Origin: Engelhardtia mirabilis
GTDB lineage: Bacteria > Planctomycetota > UBA1135 > GCA-002686595
Direction: 5' to 3'
NCBI RefSeq assembly: GCF_007748095.1
Contig: NZ_CP036287.1
Location: 1,550,001-1,614,000, forward strand
Length of the DNA stretch: 64,000 nt
A model generated the notes under the pieces. The model was not told the DNA's origin and did not search any database. It worked only from the letters and a program-made list of their open reading frames with translations. Made by a program: the position numbers and the translations under genes. Shown one piece after another: positions 18,207 to 25,873 of the stretch; position 1 is the stretch's first letter, and every line of letters begins with the position of its first letter.

Positions 18207-19556
18207 ATGCGCGCCAGCGGCCCAGGCACCTCGATCGATGCGCTCCTGCCGGGCGTGGGCGACGCGGTCGGCGCGCTGTTCGGGCGCGCGGTGTTCGTGG
18301 TCGACGCCCAGGGGCGCGTGCGCGGTTGGTCTGAGGAGGCGGCGCGCCGAACTGGTCTGGCGGCGGCCGACGTGGTCGGCCGCGCGATCGATCCCCTCGA
18401 CGCGGGGCCCGGGCGCTTGGGCGCGAGCCTGCGCGAGCGTGCTGGCACGGGCGACCGCACGCCCTTCGAGCGGGTCTGGCATCTGGGCGCCGGAGCCCAG
18501 GCCGGGGCGCGCTTCGTCGCGCGCTTCGCACCCGTCACCGGCGCCGCCGCAGCGCCTTGGATCGGTGTGCTCACGCCGGTGCCCGCCGGTGAGGGCGGCG
18601 AGGTCGGGATCGCCGGTGACAGCCGCGCCCTGCGCGAGGCGCTACGTCGGCTGCGCCGGGCGGCGGAGTCCGAGGTCACGGTCCTGATCCGCGGCGAGTC
18701 GGGCACTGGCAAGGAGTTGGCCGCCCGCGCCCTGCATGCCTGGAGTCCGCGCGCCGCTGGACCGTTCGTGGCGATCAACTGCTCGGCGATCCCCGAGGCC
18801 CTGCTCGAGTCGGAGCTGTTCGGCCACGTGCGCGGCGCCTTCACAGGAGCCGAGCGCGACCGCGCCGGAGTCTTCGAGCAGGCGCACGGGGGCACCCTGT
18901 TCCTCGACGAGATCGGCGAGCTGGCCGCGGAACTCCAGGTACGCCTGCTGCGAACCCTGCAGGAGCACGAAGTGCGACCGGTGGGCAGCGACCGCTCGAT
19001 CCCGGTCGATGTGCGACTGGTGTCCGCCACCAACCGCGACCTGGCGCGCGACCTCGAGAGCGGCCGGTTGCGCGAGGACTTCTACTACCGCATCTGCGTC
19101 TTCGAGGTGGTCATGCCGCCCCTGCGCGAGCGGCGCGAGGACGTGTTGCCGATCGCACGGGCGCTCGTCGAGGCCCTGGCCCGCGACCACGCGCGTCCGG
19201 CGCCGACCATCGGCGAGGACGCCCAGCGCGCCCTCTTGGCCCACAGTTGGCCCGGCAATGTGCGCGAGCTCCGCAACGCCCTCGAGCACGCCTTCGTCCT
19301 GTGCGACGGCGATGAGCTCACCCCCGCCTGCCTGCCGACGGAGTTGCGGCGCGAGGGACGCCAGGTCGCACCCCAGATCGGCGCCCTGGGACTCGAGGCC
19401 GGGTCCGACGCGGAGCGGGATCGGATCCTGCGCGCGCTCGAGAGCCACGCCTGGAACCGCACGGCGACCGCCGAGGCCCTGGGCATCAGCCGCGTGACCC
19501 TGTGGAAGAAGATCCGCAACTTCCGACTCGACCAGGGCATCTTCCGCGGCCGCTGA
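18207..19556 (+). CDS. Sigma54-dependent transcriptional activator with PAS sensor domain
   Basis: A 449-aa enhancer-binding protein. Residues 22-120 form a PAS-like sensor (FGRAVFVVDAQGRVRGWSEE). Residues 135-370 are the AAA+ domain: Walker A GESGTGKE (163-170), the sigma54-contacting GAFTGA loop (210-215), Walker B LFLDEI (231-236) and an arginine-finger region (REDFYYRICVF). The C-terminus is a Fis-type helix-turn-helix (TATAEALGISRVTLWKKIRN). It therefore hydrolyses ATP to open sigma54 promoters. The frame extends upstream to 17664 but the ATG at 18207 gives the expected domain start. It sits directly upstream of, and in the same direction as, the sulfide-oxidation/cytochrome bd run, whose first gene is preceded by a -24/-12-like promoter. 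The sensor domain has no cysteine, unlike the FisR-type sulfane-sulfur sensors. Confidence 0.93.
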   Translation: MRASGPGTSIDALLPGVGDAVGALFGRAVFVVDAQGRVRGWSEEAARRTGLAAADVVGRAIDPLDAGPGRLGASLRERAGTGDRTPFERVWHLGAGAQAGARFVARFAPVTGAAAAPWIGVLTPVPAGEGGEVGIAGDSRALREALRRLRRAAESEVTVLIRGESGTGKELAARALHAWSPRAAGPFVAINCSAIPEALLESELFGHVRGAFTGAERDRAGVFEQAHGGTLFLDEIGELAAELQVRLLRTLQEHEVRPVGSDRSIPVDVRLVSATNRDLARDLESGRLREDFYYRICVFEVVMPPLRERREDVLPIARALVEALARDHARPAPTIGEDAQRALLAHSWPGNVRELRNALEHAFVLCDGDELTPACLPTELRREGRQVAPQIGALGLEAGSDAERDRILRALESHAWNRTATAEALGISRVTLWKKIRNFRLDQGIFRGR

Positions 19557-19569
19557 CGCCCGCAGCGGG

Positions 19570-19614
19570 GCGTTAACCCCCTGAACGCCCGCGGCCGTCG
19601 ACAGGGGTGAACGC
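19570..19614 (+). promoter_or_regulatory. Candidate upstream activating sequence (inverted repeat)
   Basis: Arms GCGTTAACCCCCTG (19570-19583) and CAGGGGTGAACGC (19602-19614) are near-perfect reverse complements (one mismatch, one extra base). The centre lies about 130 bp upstream of the putative -12 element, the usual distance for a dimeric Fis-HTH enhancer-binding site. The region also contains a shorter stem (19568-19574 with 19584-19590) that could instead act as a weak terminator of the regulator gene. Confidence 0.45.
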
Positions 19615-19708
19615 AACGCCAGCGGCGATCTGCGGGACTTCGCCCGCGCTGTCGGAAGTGGCGACGTGCGAGGCCCTTGTGGCCGGTTGCCCGAGTCGTC
19701 GGAAGGCT

Positions 19709-19724
19709 TGGCACGGCTCTTGGA
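19709..19724 (+). promoter_or_regulatory. Candidate sigma54 (-24/-12) promoter of the sulfide operon
   Basis: TGGCAC (19709-19714), a 5-base spacer, then TTGGA (19720-19724). This matches the TGGCAC-N5-TTGCA sigma54 consensus in sequence and spacing except for G in place of the highly conserved C of the -12 element. The expected transcript start is near 19735, 20 bp before the peroxiredoxin ATG. A gene for a sigma54 activator lies immediately upstream. Confidence 0.5.
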
Positions 19725-19754
19725 CTGACCCGGCTGCCCAGCCAAGCTCGGTCC

Positions 19755-20438
19755 ATGCAAAGCCACGCTTCGATCCCCTTCGCCCTGCCCCGGCTCAACG
19801 AACCGGCGCCGTACTTCATGGCCGACACGACCCACGGTCCCCGGGCGCTGGAGGACTACGCCGGCCGCTGGCTCTTGCTGTTCAGCCACCCGGCGGACTT
19901 CACCCCGGTCTGCACCTCGGAGTTCGTCGCCCTGGCCCGCGCCCAGGCGCAGTTCGACGCGCTCGACTGCGCGCTTCTGGGGCTCTCGGTGGACAGCACC
20001 TATGCCCACATCGCCTGGGTGCGAGCGATCGAGGACAAGTTCGGCGTGCGGGTCGAGTTCCCGATCATCGACGACGCCTCCATGGCCGTCGCACGGCTCT
20101 ACGGGATGGTGCACCCCGGCGAGAGCGAGTGTGCGTCGGTGCGCGCCGTGTTCGTGATCGACCCGGACGGGATGGTGCGCGCGATGCAGGTCTACCCGAT
20201 GACCACCGGGCGCAGCATCGACGAGCTGTTGCGGCTGGTGCGCGCCCTGCGGATGAGCGCCGACACCGGTCTGGCGACGCCCGAAGGCTGGCAGCCGGGT
20301 GACGACGTGGTGGAGGTGCCACCGCGCACCGTGCAAGAGGCGAACCGGGCCCCCCAGGCGGGGGTCGAACGCCTCGATTGGTACTTCGCTCGCAGGCCCG
20401 ACCCCACCCGGGGCGAGCCCGCGTCCGACCCTGTCTGA
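19755..20438 (+). CDS. Peroxiredoxin (AhpC/TSA, Prx6-like)
   Basis: A 227-aa thiol peroxidase. The active-site motif HPADFTPVCTSEF gives the peroxidatic Cys53 with Thr50 (TxxC); further cysteines occur in LDCALLG and SECASVR. The C-terminal extension (PEGWQPGDDVVEVPPRT) is typical of the Prx6/archaeal-type family. It reduces peroxides and possibly persulfides using cytoplasmic thiols. No signal peptide is seen. The ATG at 19755 agrees with the family N-terminus; an upstream open frame would overlap the putative promoter. It is the first gene of the sulfide run, 12 bp before the next gene, which suggests a role against peroxide or persulfide stress during sulfide oxidation. Confidence 0.92.
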   Translation: MQSHASIPFALPRLNEPAPYFMADTTHGPRALEDYAGRWLLLFSHPADFTPVCTSEFVALARAQAQFDALDCALLGLSVDSTYAHIAWVRAIEDKFGVRVEFPIIDDASMAVARLYGMVHPGESECASVRAVFVIDPDGMVRAMQVYPMTTGRSIDELLRLVRALRMSADTGLATPEGWQPGDDVVEVPPRTVQEANRAPQAGVERLDWYFARRPDPTRGEPASDPV

Positions 20439-20450
20439 ACGGAAAGACCC

Positions 20451-21842
20451 ATGATCCTCGAGCAGTACTACCTCCAGTGCCTGGCCCACGCCTCCTACCT
20501 CGTCGGCGACGAAGCGGCCGGAGTGGCGGCGGTGGTCGATCCCCAGCGTGACGTGCAGCAGTACCTCGACGACGCCAAGGCCAAGGGCCTGCGGATCGAG
20601 TACGTGCTGCTGACGCACTTCCACGCCGACTTCGTCTCGGGGCACCTGGAGATCGCGCGCCGCACGGGGGCGCGGATCGCGCTGTCGGCGCGCGGCGAGA
20701 CCGAGTACCCGTCCATGGGCCTGGCGGACGGCGAGTCGATCCAGCTCGGCAAGGTGCGGATCCAGGGTCTGCAGACCCCCGGTCACACGCCCGAGAGCAT
20801 GACCTTCCTGGTCTTCGACGAGGCCGCGGGGGGCGACGTCCCCTATGCCGCCCTGACCGGCGACACGCTCTTCATCGGCGACGTCGGACGACCGGACCTC
20901 CTGGCTTCGATCGGCTTCACCCGCGAGGAACTCGGCGGGATGCTCTACGACTCGCTGCACGAGAAGCTGATGAAGCTGCCGGACGAGACTCTGGTCTACC
21001 CGGCCCACGGCGCCGGCTCCATGTGTGGCAAGGCCCTGTCGAAGGAGACGGTCTCGACCATCGGCGAGCAGCGGGCGAACAGCTACGCCCTGCAGCCGAT
21101 GAGCAAGCAGGCCTTCATCGAGCTGGTCTCCGAGGGTCAACCCGAGGCGCCCAAGTACTTCGTCCACGACGCGATCCTGAACCGCAAGCTGCGCAAGACC
21201 CTGGACCAGAGCCTCGAGCAGGGTCTGCGGGCCCTGCGACTGGAAGAGGTCGTGCGCCTGGCCAACGCCGGCGCGCAACTGGTCGACTTGCGCGAGGCGG
21301 ACGAGTTCGCCGCCGGCTTCCTGCGCGGCAGCCTCGACATCGGCCTGTCGGGCAAGTTCGCCACCTGGGCGGGCTATGTGCTCGACCTGGAGGCGCCGAT
21401 CATCCTGGTCGGCGACCGCGAGCAGGTGGAGGAGGCAGCGGTGCGGCTGGGCCGAGTCGGTCTGGACCAGCTCGCGGGCTATCTCGACGGTGGCTTCGAG
21501 GGGGTCCTGGAGCCCGAGCTGGTGGGCCGCTTCGAGCGCCTCTGCGTGGCAGGCCTGCGCACGGCCCTGAACTCGGACCAGGCGCCCTTCCTCGTGGACG
21601 TGCGCACGGCCAGCGAGTTCGCCGAGGGGCACTTGGACGGGGCCTTGAACATCCCGCTGAACCACATCGAGGAGCAGCTGGACGAGATCCCGCGCGACCG
21701 GGACGTGGTCCTCCTGTGCCGCTCGGGCTACCGCTCGGCCCTGGGCGCCAGCCTGTTGCTGCGCGCCGGCTTCGATCGTGTGCGTGACCTGCAGGGCGGC
21801 ATGCAGGCCTACGACGGCGTCGCCTGCACCGCCGGCGCCTGA
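20451..21842 (+). CDS. Persulfide dioxygenase-like MBL-fold protein with two rhodanese domains
   Basis: A 463-aa cytoplasmic protein. The N-terminal metallo-beta-lactamase domain (1-240) has LTHFHADFVSGH (His56, His58, Asp60), the metal ligand His112 in TPGHTPES and Asp138 in TGDTLFIGDVGRPDL. The GDVGRPDL signature is typical of ETHE1/persulfide-dioxygenase relatives. Two rhodanese domains follow: the first (about 275-350) lacks a catalytic cysteine where the active loop should be (LVGDREQ), while the second (about 375-460) has LCRSGYRS with Cys423. The expected reaction is oxidation of glutathione persulfide or an equivalent to sulfite, with sulfur transfer by the second rhodanese. GGAA lies 7 nt before the ATG. 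The architecture resembles CstB-like fusions. Confidence 0.88.
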   Translation: MILEQYYLQCLAHASYLVGDEAAGVAAVVDPQRDVQQYLDDAKAKGLRIEYVLLTHFHADFVSGHLEIARRTGARIALSARGETEYPSMGLADGESIQLGKVRIQGLQTPGHTPESMTFLVFDEAAGGDVPYAALTGDTLFIGDVGRPDLLASIGFTREELGGMLYDSLHEKLMKLPDETLVYPAHGAGSMCGKALSKETVSTIGEQRANSYALQPMSKQAFIELVSEGQPEAPKYFVHDAILNRKLRKTLDQSLEQGLRALRLEEVVRLANAGAQLVDLREADEFAAGFLRGSLDIGLSGKFATWAGYVLDLEAPIILVGDREQVEEAAVRLGRVGLDQLAGYLDGGFEGVLEPELVGRFERLCVAGLRTALNSDQAPFLVDVRTASEFAEGHLDGALNIPLNHIEEQLDEIPRDRDVVLLCRSGYRSALGASLLLRAGFDRVRDLQGGMQAYDGVACTAGA

Positions 21843-21865
21843 ACCCTCGCCATCCGGAGCATCAC

Positions 21866-23071
21866 GTGACCGAATCCAGACCTGCGACCCGCCACCATCA
21901 CGTCGTGATCCTCGGAGGAGGTAGCGGCGGGATCAGCGTCGCCGCCCGGCTCGCGCGCGGCCGGCGCGGGCTCGACGTGTGCGTGATCGAGCCCTCCGAT
22001 CGCCACTGGTACCAACCCCTGTGGACCCTGGTCGGCGGTGGGGAGGCCAGCTTCGACGAGAGCGAGCGCTCGGAGGCCAGCCTGATCCCGCGCGGGGTCG
22101 AGTGGCTACAGGACAAGGTCACCGCGATCGTCCCCGAGCGGAACATGGTCAGGACCTCCGACGGTCTCGAGGTGACCTACGACCACCTGGTCGTGGCCCT
22201 CGGCATCCAGCTCGACTGGGAGCAGATTCCCGGCCTGGCCGGCAACGTCGGCAAGTACGGCATCTGCTCCAACTATTCCCGCGAGCACGTCGAGGACACC
22301 TGGCGCACGATCCGCGAGTTCCAGGGCGGCAAGGCCCTGTTCACCCATCCGAGCACGCCGATCAAGTGTGGGGGCGCGCCGCAGAAGATCATGTACCTGG
22401 CGGACGACGAGTTCCGCGCGCGGCTGTCGCCCGCTGACTACCAGGTCGAGTTCTGGTGTGCCCTGCCCAACTCCTTCGCCGTGGAGCACTACGCCAAGGG
22501 TCTGGACAAGGTAATGGAGCGGCGCGGCTGCACGCCGCACTACCGCCAGGAGCTGATCGAGCTGCGTCCCGAGCAACGCGTGGCCGTGTTCGAGCACCTG
22601 GACACCGGTGTGCGGAGCGAGGAGCGCTACGCCATGATCCACGTGACGCCCATGATGAGCGCGCCGGACGTGGTGTCGCGGTCATCCTTGGCCAACGCAA
22701 CCGGTTGGGTCGACGTGGACAAGCACAGCCTGCGCCACACGCGCTTCCCCAACGTGTGGTCCCTGGGCGACTGTTCGAGCCTGCCGACCTCCAAGACGGG
22801 CGCCGCGATCCGCAAGCAGGCGCCGGTCCTGGCGGCGAACCTACTGGCGGCCCTGGACGGTCGCACGCTGCGGGCGAGCTACGACGGCTACACCTCCTGC
22901 CCCCTGGTCACCGGTCGCGGGAAGCTGATCCTGGCTGAGTTCGACTACGACAAGCAGCCCCAGGAGACGTTCCCCTTCGACCAGTCGAAGGAGCGCTGGA
23001 GCATGTACCAGCTCAAGCGGCACATCCTGCCGCAGTTCTACTGGCACGGCATGCTCAAGGGACGCGCTTGA
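21866..23071 (+). CDS. sqr: Sulfide:quinone oxidoreductase, type II
   Basis: A 401-aa FAD-dependent oxidoreductase. The FAD-binding GxGxxG is in VVILGGGSGGISVAARLA (residues 13-30). The two redox-active cysteines lie in PIKCGGAPQK (Cys168) and GYTSCPLVTG (Cys345), the same contexts as the active-site cysteines of human SQOR, which identifies a type II SQR. WSLGDCSSLPTSKTGAAIRK is the second FAD/quinone-site block. The enzyme oxidises sulfide to persulfide on a thiol acceptor and passes electrons to the quinone pool at the inner membrane; the C-terminal HILPQFYWHGMLKG segment fits the amphipathic membrane-anchoring end. GTG start with GGAG 6 nt upstream. It lies between the persulfide dioxygenase-like gene and the TauE-type gene. 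Confidence 0.93.
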   Translation: MTESRPATRHHHVVILGGGSGGISVAARLARGRRGLDVCVIEPSDRHWYQPLWTLVGGGEASFDESERSEASLIPRGVEWLQDKVTAIVPERNMVRTSDGLEVTYDHLVVALGIQLDWEQIPGLAGNVGKYGICSNYSREHVEDTWRTIREFQGGKALFTHPSTPIKCGGAPQKIMYLADDEFRARLSPADYQVEFWCALPNSFAVEHYAKGLDKVMERRGCTPHYRQELIELRPEQRVAVFEHLDTGVRSEERYAMIHVTPMMSAPDVVSRSSLANATGWVDVDKHSLRHTRFPNVWSLGDCSSLPTSKTGAAIRKQAPVLAANLLAALDGRTLRASYDGYTSCPLVTGRGKLILAEFDYDKQPQETFPFDQSKERWSMYQLKRHILPQFYWHGMLKGRA

Positions 23072-23096
23072 TGTCCGGCCACGGGAGACCGAAGCC

Positions 23097-23930
23097 ATGT
23101 GGATAGCCTTCCTCGGTGCGGCGATCGTGGGCATCAGCCTGGGACTGCTCGGCTCCGGCGGATCGATCTTCACCGTGCCAATCCTGCACTACGGTTTGGG
23201 TCAGCCCGAGAAGATCGCGGTGGCGGGTTCGCTGTTCGTGGTCGGCACCGTGAGCCTCGTGGCCGCACTGCCCCAGGCCGCGGCCGGACGCGTGCGTTGG
23301 GGCACGGCCGCGCTGTTCGGCATACCCGGGATGGTCGGCACCGTCGGCGGCGCGGCCCTCTCGCGCTGGGTGCCGGGGACGGTGCAGCTGGGCCTGTTCG
23401 CCCTGGTGATGCTGGCCGCGGCGGTCTTCATGTTCCGCTCGCCCCCGGCCTCGGCGGGGCCGGTCGCCCGCCGCGCGCGCTGGAAGGTCGTCATCGACGG
23501 CCTCGGCGTCGGTGTGTTGACGGGATTGGTCGGCGTCGGCGGCGGGTTCCTGATCGTGCCGGCCCTGGTGCTCTTGGGTGGGCTCGAGATGCGCGCCGCC
23601 ACGAGCACCAGCCTGGTGATCATCGCCTTCAAGTCCCTGGCCGGCTTCGCGGAGTACCAACGGGTGCTGGACGAGCTCGACCTGGAGCTGGACTGGGGCA
23701 CCCTGGGCGTCTTCGCGGCGCTCGGAGTCCTCGGCAGCCTGCTCGGCGGGCGCCTGTCGACGCGCGTGCCCCAGACCGCCCTGCGCCGCGGCTTCGCGGG
23801 GATGTTGGTGGTGATGGCGGTCGCGATCCTGGCGGTCGAGCTGTCCGGCAGCAGCGACGCCGGAGACGAAGCGTCGGGCACGCAAAGCGCCCCTGCGGCG
23901 ACGGTTGATGCCGGACACAGTCTCGACTGA
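23097..23930 (+). CDS. TauE/SafE-family membrane exporter
   Basis: A 277-aa integral membrane protein with about eight hydrophobic helices in two similar halves. Each half starts with a Gly-rich helix (AAIVGISLGLLGSGGSIFTV and VGVLTGLVGVGGGFLIVPAL), diagnostic of the TauE/SafE family of sulfite/organosulfur exporters. In this setting, 25 bp after sqr, the likely substrate is the sulfite or other sulfur oxyanion made by the persulfide dioxygenase-like enzyme, although family members vary in substrate. The C-terminal tail (SSDAGDEASGTQSAPAAT) is hydrophilic. Start ATG 23097 with a GGAG about 10 nt upstream. Confidence 0.9.
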   Translation: MWIAFLGAAIVGISLGLLGSGGSIFTVPILHYGLGQPEKIAVAGSLFVVGTVSLVAALPQAAAGRVRWGTAALFGIPGMVGTVGGAALSRWVPGTVQLGLFALVMLAAAVFMFRSPPASAGPVARRARWKVVIDGLGVGVLTGLVGVGGGFLIVPALVLLGGLEMRAATSTSLVIIAFKSLAGFAEYQRVLDELDLELDWGTLGVFAALGVLGSLLGGRLSTRVPQTALRRGFAGMLVVMAVAILAVELSGSSDAGDEASGTQSAPAATVDAGHSLD

Positions 23931-23979
23931 GTTGCGATCCCGTCCCATGGGTTCACCGTCCCTCGGACCCTTCAACACC

Positions 23980-24498
23980 ATGCAGACCACCGACGTCACG
24001 ACCCTCAAGCAGCGCCTCGACCAGGGCCTGCCCGTGCGCCTGGTCGACGTGCGCTCGCCGGCGGAGTTCCGCGCGGTCCACGCCCGCGGCGCCGTTTCGA
24101 TCCCGATCGATCGCATCGACCACCAGAGCCTCGAGGCCCTGCCGGGCGAGGGGCCGATCTACGTCATCTGCCGTTCGGGCACGCGCTCGGAGCAGGCCTG
24201 CCGCAGCTTGGCCGGCAGCCCCGTGGCGGGCGAGGTCGTGTCGGTGGACGGCGGCACCCAGGCCTGGGAGCGCGCCGGGCTGCCGATCGAGCGCGGCGAG
24301 GGCGGAGCGATCGACATCGAGCGCCAGGTCCGCATCATCGCCGGCTTGCTGGTGGTGCTCGGCACGCTGCTGGGCTTCACCGTGTCGCCAGCCTGGCACG
24401 CCCTGTCCGGCGTCGTCGGCGCCGGCGTGGCCTACGCCGGCATCACGGGCTCCTGCGCCATGGGAATGGTCCTGGCGCGCATGCCCTGGAACCGCTGA
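23980..24498 (+). CDS. Membrane-anchored rhodanese (YgaP-like, DUF2892)
   Basis: A 172-aa protein with a rhodanese domain (1-105) containing the persulfide-forming Cys64 in VICRSGTRSE, followed by two C-terminal membrane helices (IIAGLLVVLGTLLGFTV and LSGVVGAGVAYAGITGSCAMGM) of the DUF2892 type. It resembles E. coli YgaP, a membrane sulfurtransferase. It would accept sulfane sulfur at the inner membrane near SQR. The frame is open from 23905 and could start at the ATG at 23947; I prefer ATG 23980 because the sequence then begins at the domain boundary. It is 49 bp after the exporter and 10 bp before cydA. Confidence 0.9.
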   Translation: MQTTDVTTLKQRLDQGLPVRLVDVRSPAEFRAVHARGAVSIPIDRIDHQSLEALPGEGPIYVICRSGTRSEQACRSLAGSPVAGEVVSVDGGTQAWERAGLPIERGEGGAIDIERQVRIIAGLLVVLGTLLGFTVSPAWHALSGVVGAGVAYAGITGSCAMGMVLARMPWNR

Positions 24499-24508
24499 AG
24501 TCGGCCCC

Positions 24509-25873
24509 ATGCCGACGCTCCTGATCGCGGTCGAGCCCCTGGTCTGGGCCCGCTCGCAGATGGCGTTCACCCTGGGCGCCCACATCGTGCTCGCTTGCCT
24601 GGGCGTCGGACTGCCCGCGCTGTTGGCCTTCGCCGAGTTCCGCCACTGGCGCAGCGGCGACGAGGGCTGGGGCCGCCTCGCCCAGCGGTGGGCCAAGGCC
24701 TTCGCGGTGCTGTTCGCGGTAGGGGCGGTGTCGGGCACGGTCCTGTCCTTCGAGCTGGGCCTGCTGTGGCCCGCGTTCATGGGCACCTTCGGGTCGGTGA
24801 TCGGCCTGCCGTTCACCCTGGAGGGCTTCGCCTTCTTCGTGGAGGCGATCTTCGTCGGCGTGTACCTCTACGGCGGCGCGCGCCTGAGCCCGACCGGGCG
24901 CCTGCTGTCGGTCGTGCCGATCGCCGTGGCCGGGGCCGTGTCGGCCTTCTTCGTGGTCACCGCCAACGCCTGGATGAACACGCCCCGGGGCTTCACCCTC
25001 GGGTCCGACGGCCGGGTCCACGACGTGGCGCCCTGGGCGGCGATGTTCAACCCGTCGACGCCCCACGAGACGGTCCACATGATCGTCGCGGCCTACCTGG
25101 TGACCGGCAGCCTGGTGGCGATGGTCTACGCCGCCGCGATCCTGCGCGGACGCTCTGGCGAGCACCACCGCCGGGGCCTGGCCCTGGGCCTGACCCTGGC
25201 GGCGATCGCGGCGCCCCTGCAGGCGGTCACGGGGCACTGGGCGGGCGATCGAGTGGCCGAGCTGCAACCGCTCAAGCTGGCCGCCATGGAAGCGCACTTC
25301 GAGACCGGCACCTGGGCGCCCCTGCGCCTGTTCGGCTGGCCCGACGTGGAGGCCCGCGAGGTGCACGGCTCGATCGACATCCCCGGAGCCCTGTCGCTCT
25401 TGGCCCACCGCGATCCCGCTGCCGTGGTCCTGGGGCTGGAGGAGTTCCCCGAGGACGAGTGGCCGCCGGTGCCGATCGTGCACGTGGCCTTCCAGGTCAT
25501 GGTCGGGATCGGTACGGGCCTGATCGCGCTGTTCGGCTTCGGAGCCCTGGGTCGCTGGCGCCGCGGGAACTGGCCCACGGAGCGTTGGTACCTGCGCGCC
25601 GTGGTCGCTGCGGGCCCGGCGTCGATCCTGGCCCTGGAGGCCGGTTGGGTCGTGACCGAGGTCGGGCGCCAGCCCTGGATCGTGCGCGGCTTCATGCGGA
25701 CCTCGGACGCGGTCACGGACGCCGCGGGACTGCACTGGCTGTTCCTCGCCACGCTGCTCCTGTACCTGGCCCTGTTCGTGGGAGCCTGGTCGGTGCTGCG
25801 CTACCTGGCGTCGAAGCCCCTCGATGCGGCGCAGGACGGTCCCCTGGCGCAGGAGTCCGGCGATGACGCCTGA
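24509..25873 (+). CDS. cydA: Cytochrome bd-type quinol oxidase subunit I
   Basis: A 454-aa membrane protein with about nine helices. Heme ligands and signatures: His25 in FTLGAHIVLA (equivalent to E. coli His19), the acidic pair in FTLEGFAFFVEAIF, the His in HETVHMIVAAY, KLAAMEAHFET, Met in FQVMVGIGTG, and the GRQPW motif. At 454 residues against about 520 in E. coli it has the short quinol-binding loop of the cyanide-insensitive (CIO) subtype. The enzyme oxidises quinol and reduces oxygen to water without proton pumping. Its placement behind sqr and the rhodanese suggests it drains electrons from sulfide; bd oxidases are known to tolerate sulfide, unlike heme-copper oxidases. It overlaps cydB by 11 bp. 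Confidence 0.95.
   Translation: MPTLLIAVEPLVWARSQMAFTLGAHIVLACLGVGLPALLAFAEFRHWRSGDEGWGRLAQRWAKAFAVLFAVGAVSGTVLSFELGLLWPAFMGTFGSVIGLPFTLEGFAFFVEAIFVGVYLYGGARLSPTGRLLSVVPIAVAGAVSAFFVVTANAWMNTPRGFTLGSDGRVHDVAPWAAMFNPSTPHETVHMIVAAYLVTGSLVAMVYAAAILRGRSGEHHRRGLALGLTLAAIAAPLQAVTGHWAGDRVAELQPLKLAAMEAHFETGTWAPLRLFGWPDVEAREVHGSIDIPGALSLLAHRDPAAVVLGLEEFPEDEWPPVPIVHVAFQVMVGIGTGLIALFGFGALGRWRRGNWPTERWYLRAVVAAGPASILALEAGWVVTEVGRQPWIVRGFMRTSDAVTDAAGLHWLFLATLLLYLALFVGAWSVLRYLASKPLDAAQDGPLAQESGDDA

Noticed and set aside
18642..21665. Minus-strand open frame of about 1,007 codons
   Set aside because: It is antisense to the sigma54 activator, peroxiredoxin and dioxygenase genes, which have intact catalytic motifs.
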